In this document: positions 45,074 through 55,307 of the stretch, piece after piece | Numbering within the stretch: the stretch's first letter is position 1 | Layout: each line of letters opens with the position of its first letter | Assembly: GCF_946463545.1 (NCBI RefSeq) | Contig: NZ_OX296583.1 | Coordinates: 496,001-560,000, forward strand | Source of the DNA: Methanothermococcus thermolithotrophicus DSM 2095 | GTDB taxonomy: Archaea; AGJL01; Methanococci; Methanococcales; Methanococcaceae | Length of the DNA stretch: 64,000 nt | Reading direction: 5' to 3' | Position numbers and translations under genes: made by a program | Notes under the pieces: generated by a model | Seen by the model: the letters and a program-made list of their open reading frames with translations, nothing else | Database searches by the model: none | Told to the model about the DNA's origin: nothing

Positions 45074-45943
45074 ATGATTAAACTAGATTCAGTTTTTGAA
45101 AGAAGTGATGAAATAGATATCACTTGGTGTCCAGGGTGTGGAAACTTTAGTATTAAAGTAGCTTTGATGAACGCACTTGAAGAACTTGGATTAACTCCAA
45201 ATGATGTTGCATTAGTTTCTGGAATCGGTCAGGCAGGTAAAATGCCACATTACCTTAAGATTAACAAATTTCATGGACTTCATGGAAGGGCCATACCTAT
45301 AGCCACGGGAGTTAAAGCATCAAATCCTGAGTTGGTGGTTATTGCCGAAGGTGGAGACGGAGACATGTATGCAGAGGGGGGAAATCACCTAATTCATGGG
45401 ATAAGAAGAAACCCAAATATTACAGTTTTGATTCACAACAATCAGATATATGGGTTGACTAAAGGACAGGCTTCACCAACAACTTCAATAAATACTAAAA
45501 CACCAACCCAACCTTGGGGAGTATTTGAAGAACCATTTAATCCAATAGCCATGGCTATCTCATCGAACGCGTCATTCGTAGCAAGAACATTTTCTGGATA
45601 TATTGAAGAAACTAAAGAAATAATAAAAAAAGCCATAGAGCATAAAGGGTTTTCTGTTGTGGATATATTCCAAAACTGCCCTTCTTTTAACAAAGTAAAT
45701 ACATTTCAATGGTACAAAGAAAATACGTACTTCATGAAAGATCATGATCCTTATGATAGGGAGGAAGCATTTAAAAGGGCGTTGGAGAGTGAACCATATC
45801 CTTTGGGAATATTTTACATGTGTGAAAGACCAATATTTGAAGAAAAAATACCTGCTTATAAGTCCAATAAAACTCCATTATGGAAAAGAGAACCAAAATT
45901 AGACCGTATAAATGAAATATTGGATTCAAAGAAGAGATCATAA
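45074..45943 (+). CDS. korB: 2-oxoacid:ferredoxin oxidoreductase, beta subunit
   Basis: 289-residue thiamine-diphosphate-binding subunit. The N-terminal WCPGCGNFSIKVAL gives two cluster Cys; AEGGDGDMYAEGGNHLIHGIRRN is the GDG..N ThDP/Mg2+ motif; IHNNQIYGLTKGQASPTT is the conserved beta-subunit loop; a further Cys lies in NCPSFN. The length is typical. The gene starts 3 bases after korA with GGAGGGGTAAGGT as ribosome site, so the two are translationally linked. Confidence 0.93.
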   Translation: MIKLDSVFERSDEIDITWCPGCGNFSIKVALMNALEELGLTPNDVALVSGIGQAGKMPHYLKINKFHGLHGRAIPIATGVKASNPELVVIAEGGDGDMYAEGGNHLIHGIRRNPNITVLIHNNQIYGLTKGQASPTTSINTKTPTQPWGVFEEPFNPIAMAISSNASFVARTFSGYIEETKEIIKKAIEHKGFSVVDIFQNCPSFNKVNTFQWYKENTYFMKDHDPYDREEAFKRALESEPYPLGIFYMCERPIFEEKIPAYKSNKTPLWKREPKLDRINEILDSKKRS

Positions 45944-46054
45944 GTGTGGTTGTCCTACAATTAGGTCAAATACTAACTTCGAATTAATTTTTTTAAATAT
46001 TTTCCCATTAATAACCATATCTGTACAATCATTCGCAGAACGACTACGACTATA
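45944..46054. repeat. TIR element, family A copy 5, upstream of AGOG gene
   Basis: The left end GTGGTTGTCCTACAATTAG starts at the korB stop, and the right end ATTCGCAGAACGACTACGACTATA has an internal duplication of ACGACT. It fills the korB-AGOG spacer. Confidence 0.65.
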
Positions 46055-46089
46055 ACTAACAGAGATTTAAGTTATACTTGTGATAGAAT

Positions 46090-46875
46090 ATGGATACTAA
46101 AAAAATAGAGGAACTAAAATCAATATTAAAGGAACTTAAAATAGAGTGTGCAAGAAAAATAGAAGAAAAAGTCGATCTACAGTATGCTTCACTTGAAAAT
46201 CTCCATAGAAACCTTGAAAACGACGAAATATTTATAAAATTGGTTATAATTAACGCATTAGTTAGCTATCAGCTCTCAACTACTGGTGAATCCTGGTGGA
46301 ACGAATTTTCAGAGTATTGGTCTAATGAGGTAAGAAATACCGCCGATAAATCAACTGATATTTTTGAAAATTACAAGGATTTCATTGTAAATTCAAAGGG
46401 CAATAAAAGGCTTTTAGGAGCCAAACTAAAACGGATTGAAAAAATAAAACCGTTTTTAGAAAAACTGACCCTTGAAGACCTAAGGAAATACTATGAAAAT
46501 ATGAGCTCCTTTAGAGATGATCTGGTATCAACTCTAAAAACAAAAAAAGATGCTAAAACTGTAGTATTTGCAGTTAAAATGTTTGGGTATGCATCTAGGA
46601 TAGTTTTTAACGAGTTTATCCCATATCCTATGGAAATAGAAATTCCAAAAGATAGTAGAATTGAAAAATATACAAAAAGATATACTGAAGAAGATCCAAT
46701 AAAATTTTGGAATAGAATTGCACTAGAAACTAATATTCCGCCACTTCATATCGATTCCATAATTTGGCCAGTTTTGGGAAAATCTAAGGAAGTTAGGGAG
46801 CGTTTAAAAGAATACTTTGAAAATGAGACATTTATTCAAAAATTGAAGCTTATTTTTAAGCTATCGGATATGTAA
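46090..46875 (+). CDS. AGOG-type 8-oxoguanine DNA glycosylase/lyase
   Basis: 261-residue helical protein of the archaeal GO glycosylase family, which excises 8-oxoguanine from DNA. Features: KTKKDAKTVVFAVKMFGYAS near residue 155, the Pro-rich FIPYPMEIEIPKDSRIEKYT, and NIPPLHIDSIIWPVLGKS near residue 222, where the family has its helix-hairpin-helix catalytic region. The ribosome site GTGATAGAAT is acceptable. A family A element forms the promoter region. Assignment rests on the C-terminal motif pattern; I could not align it. Confidence 0.78.
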   Translation: MDTKKIEELKSILKELKIECARKIEEKVDLQYASLENLHRNLENDEIFIKLVIINALVSYQLSTTGESWWNEFSEYWSNEVRNTADKSTDIFENYKDFIVNSKGNKRLLGAKLKRIEKIKPFLEKLTLEDLRKYYENMSSFRDDLVSTLKTKKDAKTVVFAVKMFGYASRIVFNEFIPYPMEIEIPKDSRIEKYTKRYTEEDPIKFWNRIALETNIPPLHIDSIIWPVLGKSKEVRERLKEYFENETFIQKLKLIFKLSDM

Positions 46876-46956
46876 TCCCTTACAAAGAATATAACAGTAT
46901 AAACGAACATACTATATATACAAATAAAATCAACAAAATATACATAGGTGAATATT

Positions 46957-47121
46957 ATGGCAGTTTGGAAATGCACGATATGTGGATACATTCTTGATGA
47001 AGAAAAAGGAGACGAAAATAACGGAATACCTAAGGGAACCAAATTTGAAGACCTTCCAGACGATTGGAAGTGTCCAATATGTGGCGCTACAAAAGATTTA
47101 TTTGAAAGAATAGAAGACTAA
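46957..47121 (+). CDS. Rubredoxin
   Basis: 54-residue iron protein with the two CxxCG knuckles, WKCTICGYI near the start and [10 protein letters not shown] near residue 41, and the conserved hydrophobic core ([11 protein letters not shown]). It transfers single electrons, in strict anaerobes chiefly to rubrerythrin or flavoprotein oxidases in oxygen and peroxide defence; a rubrerythrin gene lies at 61935. AGGTGAATATT precedes the ATG. It is short of the usual ORF cut-off but unmistakable. Confidence 0.96.
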   Translation: MAVWKCTICGYILDEEKGDENNGIPKGTKFEDLPDDWKCPICGATKDLFERIED

Positions 47122-47156
47122 TTTAAATATCCCTACAGCTTATTATTTTATAACTA

Positions 47157-47552
47157 TTATTTTTGTACAGTCTCAGTTGGCTCATCAAACTCTATTGTCA
47201 CATTTTTTATATTGAATTCTTTCCCACCTTTTAACTTCAAATTCATACCTTCGCATTTTGGACATAATGCTTCAATTTCATCTTTTATCTCCAAATTACC
47301 TTCATAACCACAATCCCTACATACTATATATGGTTTTATATATTGAACGTTTAATTTAGCCCCATTGCAGATGGTATCTTCTGCTATAACTTCAAAAGCA
47401 AATTTAAGCTGTTCAAAATTTATAAGGGTGAGCTCACCAATTTCCAAGTTTATTTCAGAAACTTTTGTAACTTTTCTACCGTTAGCTTCCTGCTGATTTA
47501 CAGCATCCAATATTGAATTTAGTATCGAAGTAGCATAAGAAAGTTCATGCAT
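47157..47552 (-). CDS. hypA: HypA, nickel insertion protein
   Basis: Delivers Ni2+ to [NiFe] hydrogenase during maturation. 131 residues from the ATG at 47552 (MHELSYATSILNSILDAV); the N-terminal His-Glu is the nickel site, and the zinc site is built from CRDCGYEG and CPKCEG. TAGGTGTATTCT precedes this ATG; the frame opens three codons earlier but nickel binding requires the MHE start. It follows the COG1325 gene directly. hypD is at 55522. Confidence 0.95.
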   Translation of the reverse strand: MHELSYATSILNSILDAVNQQEANGRKVTKVSEINLEIGELTLINFEQLKFAFEVIAEDTICNGAKLNVQYIKPYIVCRDCGYEGNLEIKDEIEALCPKCEGMNLKLKGGKEFNIKNVTIEFDEPTETVQK

Positions 47553-47561
47553 AGAATACAC

Positions 47562-48008
47562 CTATTTTTCAAGTTCATTTAACATTATTTCCATTACCTT
47601 TTGCTCTTTATTTTTAGGTACATACACTTTAAAGTTTATAACTATTCTTACGGTATCGTCCCCATCCACCAACTTACATTCATTAAGATATGCCTTTTGC
47701 TTGTCAAATCTCAAATAGATTTTATTCCTTTCTATTCTCAAATTCATATCTTCTTTTAACTTGTTTATATTTTCTTCTTTACTCTTTAGAAGATTCATTA
47801 TGTGTTTGAAAACCTGTTTTGACTTTTTCTTCACAGAAATCTTATGTATGTTTATTGGATTTCCAAAATATCCTTCTGTCTCTATTGTTTCCAATTCTAA
47901 GTCTTCTTCATCGATTCCTTCAGGTAAAAAATAAGTCATTGCCTCTAAAACTCTATCTTCGTCCTCTGTAGCATGGGCGATTGAGGATATGCTTATACTG
48001 TTTATCAT
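47562..48008 (-). CDS. COG1325 RNA-binding/exosome-associated protein
   Basis: 148-residue archaeal protein of COG1325, annotated as a putative exosome-linked RNA-binding protein. Beta-rich start (SISISSIAHATEDEDRVLEAM), the ETEGYFGNPINIHKISVKKK core and a closing strand-helix unit match the family. It is the gene upstream of hypA, separated by 9 bases. Its start follows AAAGTGATAAC. In other archaea the family neighbours RNase P and L15e genes, and here rpl15e lies 180 bases upstream on the same strand. Confidence 0.8.
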   Translation of the reverse strand: MINSISISSIAHATEDEDRVLEAMTYFLPEGIDEEDLELETIETEGYFGNPINIHKISVKKKSKQVFKHIMNLLKSKEENINKLKEDMNLRIERNKIYLRFDKQKAYLNECKLVDGDDTVRIVINFKVYVPKNKEQKVMEIMLNELEK

Positions 48009-48185
48009 GTTATCACTTTAATTTAAAATTAAAATTTAGAATAAAATATTAGAATTATATAAAATCAGTAAAACCATTAATAAAAACTTATTGTTAAATA
48101 CATTAAATACATTTAAGTCAAAAATACAAAAGTAAATACAAAGTAAATAAAAAAATAATTGAGATTTTATTTATTCAATCCTCAA

Positions 48186-48770
48186 TTATTTAGCTTTTTT
48201 ACCGTTAGCTCTTACGCTAGGTCTTACTTTTTCAGCACCTTTACCTTTGTTTCTTAATCCTCTTCCTTTTTTACCTGCTGAGGTTAAGCCCCTGAATGCT
48301 CTACCTTTGTGTTTACCGGTGCATAACCAGTTGTAGGTAGGATCGTTCTTTATTGATGGGTGGTGAGGGTCTACTAAAATTACTTCATACCATTTTTGTT
48401 TACCGTCTTGACCTACCCAGTATGAGTTTAAAACTTCCATGTTTGGATATCTTTTAGCAGCCCTTTCTTCTGCTATTCTTTGGATTGATTTTGCCATTGT
48501 TATTTTGTTTATACCTAATGTTGCAGGTTTTTTGGAGTTCTTTGGTCTTGGCTTTCTCAATCCACCTCTTCTTACCTTAACTCTAACAACAATAATTCCT
48601 TGTTTTGCTTTGTATCCTAAGCTTCTAGCCCTATCTACTCTTGTTGGTTTTTCAACTCTTACAACAGTAGGTTCCTTTCTCCATGTTTGCATTCTTGACC
48701 ATAACAACTCTTTAACGTAAGTGTTTTTAGGTACTTTCCATGCATCTCTAACGTATTTGTACATGCTCAT
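48186..48770 (-). CDS. rpl15e: Ribosomal protein L15e
   Basis: 194-residue basic protein of the large ribosomal subunit (archaeal/eukaryotic eL15). Strong matches include [30 protein letters not shown]-type repeats ([19 protein letters not shown]) and a Gly/Lys/Arg-rich tail. The start ATG 48770 follows GAGTGATAAA; a TTG four codons earlier overlaps this site. It is preceded by a 130-base leader with several perfect hairpins, which may be regulatory. Confidence 0.96.
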   Translation of the reverse strand: MSMYKYVRDAWKVPKNTYVKELLWSRMQTWRKEPTVVRVEKPTRVDRARSLGYKAKQGIIVVRVKVRRGGLRKPRPKNSKKPATLGINKITMAKSIQRIAEERAAKRYPNMEVLNSYWVGQDGKQKWYEVILVDPHHPSIKNDPTYNWLCTGKHKGRAFRGLTSAGKKGRGLRNKGKGAEKVRPSVRANGKKAK

Positions 48771-48784
48771 TTTATCACTCAATA

Positions 48785-48898
48785 TATTTTTGCTAGGTTA
48801 CTGTTTATGGATTCGGCATTTTTAGCCACATTTCCTACGGGATTTTTTCCCGTTACTGACTTACTAGATTTATGGACCTAGTCTTCTATTGATGTGTT
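48785..48898 (-). promoter_or_regulatory. Structured 5' leader of rpl15e
   Basis: On the minus strand the leader contains ACTAGGTCC...ACCTAGC as a closing stem, ACGGGAAAAAATCCCGT as a perfect hairpin and a GGC..GCC hairpin, then the ribosome site. The GC content of these stems stands out from the flanking DNA. Candidate autoregulatory leader or small RNA; no known class matched. Confidence 0.45.
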
Positions 48899-48925
48899 AT
48901 AATTAATATATTAACTTAACGGTAA

Positions 48926-48934
48926 TTATATAAA
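48926..48934 (-). promoter_or_regulatory. TATA box, rpl15e
   Basis: TTTATATAA on the minus strand, about 25-30 bases upstream of the proposed start of the rpl15e leader near 48898. Confidence 0.5.
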
Positions 48935-49106
48935 CAATGGATTATAATATCAATTCAGTTGTAAGTATATGATGTGCTTTGACAGTTTGGTAAAAATATT
49001 AAAAATATTTATATTAATATTTCGTTAAAGTATCTACTCTTTTTTAATTACATTAAATGTAATTATTAGTTATATTTAAATTTAAATCATATATATGGTG
49101 ATAATA

Positions 49107-49520
49107 ATGGATTACTACAATTATGAAGAACTTTTAAAAAGAGCGAGAAGTCAGCTTCCTGAAGATGTCTTTAAAGATGTTAGGTTTGAAATCCCACCTG
49201 CAGAAAGCTTTGTTGAAGGTAGCAGGACGATTGTCAAAAACTTCAGAGATATCGCCAAAATCATTGATAGAGATGTTCAATACTTTGCAAAATACGTAAT
49301 GAGAGAGTTAGGTACTGCAGGGGATGTTGAAGGTTCAAGATTAATATTACAGGGTAAATTCGGTAACTACTTAATAAAATCAAAAATCCAGGACTTTGTA
49401 GATGAATACGTTCTCTGCCATGAATGTGGAAAACCAGATACAAAGATCGTTAAAGAGGGAAGAATACACTTCCTCAAATGTACCGCTTGTGGTGCAATGA
49501 AACCTATAAAGTTAATCTAA
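49107..49520 (+). CDS. Translation initiation factor aIF2 beta
   Basis: Beta subunit of the heterotrimer that brings initiator tRNA to the ribosome. 137 residues: helix and alpha/beta domain (MDYYNYEELLKRARSQLP; ELGTAGDVEGSRLILQGKF) and a C-terminal C4 zinc ribbon, CHECGKPDT...CTACGAMKP. GGTGATAAT precedes the ATG at 49107. Divergent from rpl15e. Confidence 0.96.
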   Translation: MDYYNYEELLKRARSQLPEDVFKDVRFEIPPAESFVEGSRTIVKNFRDIAKIIDRDVQYFAKYVMRELGTAGDVEGSRLILQGKFGNYLIKSKIQDFVDEYVLCHECGKPDTKIVKEGRIHFLKCTACGAMKPIKLI

Positions 49521-49620
49521 GAAAATTATATATAGTGTTTTTCTTAGGTTTACGGATGTATATTAATTCATTTGTTTCATTTTCTTACTTTTTTACTGGC
49601 AGAGATTTTGATTTGTGATT

Positions 49621-49733
49621 TAGTCGTTCCGCAATTAGATTAGTCAATATACTTAATTTTAATAGGTGTTATAATATACTTTAAATTCCAATTTGAAGAA
49701 ACATTCTATGGAACATATTCGCAGAACGACTAT
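49621..49733. repeat. TIR element, family A copy 6, upstream of nmd3
   Basis: About 113 bp, ends TAGTCGTTCCGCAATTAGATT (first 16 bases are the conserved part) and ATTCGCAGAACGACTA. It lies between aif2-beta and nmd3 and ends 43 bases before the nmd3 ATG. Confidence 0.75.
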
Positions 49734-49776
49734 TTTATTACTATAGTTTTAATTTACTTCATTTTCGGTGATATAA

Positions 49777-50877
49777 ATGAAAGGATTTTGTTATAGATGT
49801 GGTTATGAGGGAGAATTAATAGATGGTCTTTGTAAGGTGTGCTATGCAAATGAAAATCCATTAATTGAAATCCCCGAAGAGATTTATGTTGAAGTTTGCT
49901 ATATGTGCGGTTCCTATAAAAGAAGAACATGGCAAGATCCCAATGAAAGGGGATTATTTGAAATACTGGATGAAATAGCATATTTCGGAGTAAAGGACAA
50001 TATTAAAAAAAGAAATAAGAACATAGAAGTCGAAATAATACCTCAAGAACCTAGGCAGCTCCCTGGTGGAAAACGTTCCAGAGTTGAAATTCCTACAGTC
50101 GTAATTGCTACTGGAAAACTTGCTGGAGAAGATGATGAAAGATCCGAGGAAAGAAATGTTACAGTTTACCTAAGGATGGCCCAATGTCCAAGATGTGTAA
50201 GATCCATCTCAAACTACTATGAGGCCACATTACAGGTAAGGGCTATGAACAGGTTCTTAACAGACGAAGAAAAAGATGAGCTGGATAACTTCGTTAGGGA
50301 AGAAGTTGCTAAAAGATTAAAAAAAGATAGAATGTCGTTTGTATCAAAGTTTATAATCCAGAAGGAAGGTTTGGATTATCAGATCGGATCAATGGGCGGT
50401 GCAAGAAACATAGCTTCTGCGATAAAATCCAGATACGGCGGTAAAATAACTGAGACCGCAAAACTAGTTGGTGTTGAAAAAGATACTGGAAAAAATCAGT
50501 ACAGAATAACTATAGCAGTTAGAATCCCAGAGTATAAGATTGGGGATGTTGTAGAATATGAGGGAAATCCTTGTAAAGTACTTTCTATGAACGAAAACAA
50601 AATCTATTTATTAAAATTGGATAGAAGGGAAAAAATTTCTTTGAACTGGGCAGATGCTGAAAAAAATACCAAGTTGCTTAAAAGAAAAGACGAATGTGGA
50701 AGTGCCACAATAATATCCATAACCCCAGATATGATCATGGCTATGGATGATGAAACTTATGAAGTTTATGAATACGATAAAATTAAATTTGAATTTGAGG
50801 ATCTAAAAGAAGGGGAAAAATTAAGAATATTCAAAAAAGAAGGTCTAAACTATATTGTGGATATCATAGATAATTAA
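49777..50877 (+). CDS. NMD3-family 60S/50S export-type protein
   Basis: 366-residue archaeal homologue of eukaryotic Nmd3, a large-subunit assembly/adaptor factor. Zinc ribbons are at the N-terminus ([18 protein letters not shown]) and near residue 42 ([10 protein letters not shown]), with a third CPRCVRS pair near residue 134. The C-terminal 120 residues ([26 protein letters not shown]) form an OB/SH3-like domain. GGTGATATA precedes the ATG. Its archaeal role, presumably 50S maturation, is inferred from the eukaryotic protein. Confidence 0.9.
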   Translation: MKGFCYRCGYEGELIDGLCKVCYANENPLIEIPEEIYVEVCYMCGSYKRRTWQDPNERGLFEILDEIAYFGVKDNIKKRNKNIEVEIIPQEPRQLPGGKRSRVEIPTVVIATGKLAGEDDERSEERNVTVYLRMAQCPRCVRSISNYYEATLQVRAMNRFLTDEEKDELDNFVREEVAKRLKKDRMSFVSKFIIQKEGLDYQIGSMGGARNIASAIKSRYGGKITETAKLVGVEKDTGKNQYRITIAVRIPEYKIGDVVEYEGNPCKVLSMNENKIYLLKLDRREKISLNWADAEKNTKLLKRKDECGSATIISITPDMIMAMDDETYEVYEYDKIKFEFEDLKEGEKLRIFKKEGLNYIVDIIDN

Positions 50878-50882
50878 TCCAA

Positions 50883-51854
<972 letters not shown>

Positions 51855-52072
51855 CTATTTTAATACTCTACTATATTTTAATTTCCCTAGCTTTTTTTAC
51901 CATTTAATGAAACTACCCCGAATTAAATAAAATCTATGTTTTAACTTTAACGACCGATTTATATTGAATAACTACTGATAATTTAGATGACTATATTTAT
52001 TTAAAAGTTGGCGTATAAAATAAATATGTTATCAGTTGATAAAATAGATAAAACTAAACTGGGGAGGGTAAA

Positions 52073-52999
52073 ATGGAGAATCTCAAGAATATAAGTAAAA
52101 AAGATGTTGTAGTACCGCTTGATGTTCCAGAATCTGCAAAAGAGACATACATAAAAAATTATCTTGAAATTACAAAAAACACCGGGAGATTAATGCTTTT
52201 TGCGGGAGATCAGAAAATAGAGCATTTAAACGATGATTTTTATGGGGAAGGCATATCAATGGATGATTCAGATCCCGAACATCTATTTAGAATTGCAGAT
52301 AAGGCAAAAATTGGAGTATTTGCAACTCAGCTCGGATTAATAGCAAGGTACGGTATGGATTACAAAAAAGTACCTTATTTAGTTAAATTAAACTCAAAAA
52401 CACACCTTGTCAAAACTTCACAAAAAGACCCAATAAGTAGAGCTCTAGTTGATGTAAAAGATGTAGTTGAATTTAAGGAAAATTCTGGACTCAATATATT
52501 GGGTGTTGGTTATACGGTTTATCTTGGAAGTGAGTATGAAAGTATCATGTTGTCTGAAGCTTCAAAGATAATATATGAAGCCCATAAAAACGGGTTAATC
52601 GCTGTACTTTGGATGTATCCAAGGGGAAAAGCTGTTAAAAATGAAAAGGACCCTCATTTAATAGCAGGTGCTGCAGGAGTTGGAGCCTGTTTAGGTTCAG
52701 ATTTTGTTAAAGTGAACTATCCTGAAGGTGAAAATCCAGCAGAGGCTTTTAAAGAAGCGGTATTGGCTGCAGGTAGAACAAAAGTCGTTTGTGCAGGTGG
52801 AGAAAGCACAGATGTAAGGGTATTTTTACAGAAGCTTTATGACCAGATATATATAAGCGGTGCCGCAGGAAACGCCACAGGTAGAAATATACATCAAAAA
52901 TCCCTTGATGATGCCGTAAGAATGTGCAATGCAATTTATGCAATTACAATTGAAGGAAAAACCGTTGATGAGGCTTTAAAAATCTATGAAGGCATATAA
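52073..52999 (+). CDS. Class I archaeal aldolase (MJ1585-type)
   Basis: 308-residue (beta/alpha)8 Schiff-base aldolase of the archaeal fructose-bisphosphate aldolase class IA/DeoC-FbaB group. GRLMLFAGDQKIEH is the family start; a Lys follows GSDFVKVNYPEGE (Schiff-base region); YISGAAGNATGRNI is the phosphate loop. MJ1585 is the M. jannaschii counterpart. Its paralogue MJ0400 makes an aromatic precursor, and I assign this protein to the MJ1585 side on sequence feel only. GGGGAGGGTAAA precedes the ATG. Confidence 0.85.
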   Translation: MENLKNISKKDVVVPLDVPESAKETYIKNYLEITKNTGRLMLFAGDQKIEHLNDDFYGEGISMDDSDPEHLFRIADKAKIGVFATQLGLIARYGMDYKKVPYLVKLNSKTHLVKTSQKDPISRALVDVKDVVEFKENSGLNILGVGYTVYLGSEYESIMLSEASKIIYEAHKNGLIAVLWMYPRGKAVKNEKDPHLIAGAAGVGACLGSDFVKVNYPEGENPAEAFKEAVLAAGRTKVVCAGGESTDVRVFLQKLYDQIYISGAAGNATGRNIHQKSLDDAVRMCNAIYAITIEGKTVDEALKIYEGI

Positions 53000-53067
53000 T
53001 ACATAACGAGAACATAATAGATACCCTAAATAAAAATAAGAAAATAATAACTAAAGAAGTGATTTAC

Positions 53068-53247
53068 ATGGACATGGAAATGTTAGTTAATATAATAGAT
53101 ACCCTTGAAAAAAAAGGAGTGGGATTACAGTTATCAGTTGAAGGACAAAAAACAGTTGAAATTACTATAAAAAACAAAAATATAGATATCAATATTGTAG
53201 AACCATCAAATATTGGGAAGTTAATAAAAGAATTGAATATTAAATAA
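53068..53247 (+). CDS. Small unknown protein behind FBA
   Basis: 59-residue acidic/basic mixed protein, no Cys, no membrane helix; an N-terminal helix (MEMLVNIIDTLEKKGVG) leads into beta strands. The start at 53068 follows GTGATTTAC; an ATG three codons upstream lacks a site. It lies 68 bases behind the aldolase gene on the same strand, and convergent with the AIR-synthase relative. Not recognised. Confidence 0.6.
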   Translation: MDMEMLVNIIDTLEKKGVGLQLSVEGQKTVEITIKNKNIDINIVEPSNIGKLIKELNIK

Positions 53248-53262
53248 AATTATTATATTAAA

Positions 53263-54609
53263 TTAAATTTTCTTTTTTAATAATTTCACAATAAAGTTTT
53301 TCTTTTTAATGGCATTATCACAGGCTTCTTTAACTTTTTCTTTCATTATTTCAAAGTCTTCTGGTTTTTGTTCACCAACAACTTTTTTAACTGGTGTATA
53401 TGCAGCTTCCCTGAACATTGGTATTAATGGAATTTTTTCATTTTTATCTATTAGATAACTTGTATCCCCTTCTTTAACCTCTCCAACAACTTTTGCACCG
53501 GTTTTTTTGCTTATTTCATCTGCATACTCTTTTGGGGCGATAATCAAAAGACTATCTACTGAAACTCCCAATGGGTCAATATTCAACTTATTGAGCATAT
53601 CCAATACTTTAGGGTTGATTAAATCATAAACTTTCTCCTTATCAAATTCCAATGAAACTTTTGCAGTTTTTGAAATCTCGTATGCGTCTCCTCTTAATCC
53701 ACCGTTTGTAACATCAGTCATTACATGGATGTGTTTTAATAAATCGTATTTTATGAGATTTTTACATGCCTTTAAAAAATCAACGTTCAGGGTTTCGTAG
53801 ATTACATCAAACATTCCATAGTAAAGTGCGGTAGTTGTTATGGTCCCTCCACCGCTACCTTCAGTCATTAAAATAACGTCTCCTACTTCAGCTCTCTTTC
53901 TTGCAGTTGGTCTTCCATCTTCAATTACTCCTATAGCTCCAACTGAGCTCACCATCCTGTCCCCTAAAACCATATCTCCTCCAACTCTTAAAGTACTTCC
54001 TGAAACCAAAGGGACTCCAATAGCTTCTGAAACTGCACAAACTCCGCCGGTATAATCAAAAATCTTAGAAACGTCTCCATCGTCTGCTAAATGAATATTA
54101 CTTATGAGGGCTTTTGCATCAGCTCCCATTACAAAAACATCTCTTAACGCAGCTCGTGTAACATGAAAACCTGCTAAAAAAGGAAAATCACTTAATCTTG
54201 AGTGTGTCCCATCAACTGCAACTACAATATATTGGGCGTTTGCTTTTACAACTCCCGCATCATCCTGCTCTCTACTGTCAACTTCTGTTTTTTGTTTTGT
54301 ACTCTCAATAATTCTTGCTATTTCTCTATGAACAAAAAAGTCTCCTTCTCCCCGACTTCCTACTCCCATTTTGCCCATTGTAACTTCCGACCTTGGGAAA
54401 TCCAAAATATACTTCAAATCCTTATCCTCAATTTCTTTATATTTTTCCGTTGTTCTTACTTCCTCTAAAACAGCCTTAACAAATCTCTCCGCCCAATCTT
54501 CACTAACGCCTTCTTTTATCTCCATTACTTTTTTGAACCCATCTTCAATAATCTTATCTTCAGATGTGTTCTTCCTCAAACATCTCCTTATATAACCCTC
54601 TATATCCAT
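53263..54609 (-). CDS. PurM/AIR-synthase-related protein
   Basis: 448-residue ATP-binding protein of the PurM-PurL-SelD-HypE fold. DDAGVVKANAQYIVVAVDG is the ATP/metal loop; GGTITTTALYYGMFDVIYET and MTDVTNGGLRGDAYEISKTA are the conserved second half. An N-terminal helical extension of about 130 residues distinguishes it from AIR synthase and HypE. Archaea carry several such paralogues of unknown function, so the substrate is left open. ATG 54609 has GGTGAAAAA in front; the frame starts 15 codons earlier without a site. Confidence 0.8.
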   Translation of the reverse strand: MDIEGYIRRCLRKNTSEDKIIEDGFKKVMEIKEGVSEDWAERFVKAVLEEVRTTEKYKEIEDKDLKYILDFPRSEVTMGKMGVGSRGEGDFFVHREIARIIESTKQKTEVDSREQDDAGVVKANAQYIVVAVDGTHSRLSDFPFLAGFHVTRAALRDVFVMGADAKALISNIHLADDGDVSKIFDYTGGVCAVSEAIGVPLVSGSTLRVGGDMVLGDRMVSSVGAIGVIEDGRPTARKRAEVGDVILMTEGSGGGTITTTALYYGMFDVIYETLNVDFLKACKNLIKYDLLKHIHVMTDVTNGGLRGDAYEISKTAKVSLEFDKEKVYDLINPKVLDMLNKLNIDPLGVSVDSLLIIAPKEYADEISKKTGAKVVGEVKEGDTSYLIDKNEKIPLIPMFREAAYTPVKKVVGEQKPEDFEIMKEKVKEACDNAIKKKNFIVKLLKKKI

Positions 54610-54756
54610 TTTTTCACCATAGTATGTAAATAAGCCGAACTTCAGTTTCTCCACAAATTATAAAATTATAAAGTTAAATCTGAGTTTTCATACAATTAAC
54701 ACGTAATCAAATCCATAAAACTGAAAATAAAATAGATAAAAATCATTTCAATTCAA

Positions 54757-55131
54757 TTATTCGCTCAATTTCAAAATCGCCTCTGCCAAATCCCCATTAC
54801 ATTCTTCTAATGCTTTTCTCGCTTCTTCTTTTGATACATTACACTGGTTAGCCACCATTTCAATATCTTCGTCGGTTATTTCTAATTTAACCTCTTCATC
54901 AGCTATCTTTTCAGCTTCTTTTTTAACTTTTTTAGGCTTTCCAGTTATCGAATAGGTTTTTGTCCCCATCATATCCATTATTTGCACTTTTGGATTTTCA
55001 AAAATCAATTCTTGATCCTCGAGCTCAATTATGACTTTTACCGCCTTTAAATCCTTAGCATCCATTCCAAAATCTTTCATCATTTTTTGCATTTGTTTTA
55101 ACATTCTTGGGTTCATTCTTCCTGGAAACAT
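54757..55131 (-). CDS. Nascent polypeptide-associated complex protein
   Basis: Archaeal NAC, a ribosome-bound homodimer that contacts emerging chains. 124 residues: N-terminal MFPGRMNPRMLKQMQKMMKD, the NAC beta-barrel (IELEDQELIFENPKVQIMDM) and a C-terminal UBA domain (VSKEEARKALEECNGDLAEAI). The length and the Met-rich start are typical. GAGGTGAATATGT precedes the ATG. Stands alone, divergent from hypD across a long repeat-bearing spacer. Confidence 0.95.
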   Translation of the reverse strand: MFPGRMNPRMLKQMQKMMKDFGMDAKDLKAVKVIIELEDQELIFENPKVQIMDMMGTKTYSITGKPKKVKKEAEKIADEEVKLEITDEDIEMVANQCNVSKEEARKALEECNGDLAEAILKLSE

Positions 55132-55307
55132 ACATATTCACCTCATTAATATATTATTCTGCAAATTACCTGATTGATAAACACATGAAAATAAGTATTA
55201 ACCTAAACCTAATATAAATATATGGACTGGAATACGCCAATATGGACGATATTAAAAACAACACTAATAAAACATTCAACTGTAAAATATATACAGTCAT
55301 AGCATAT

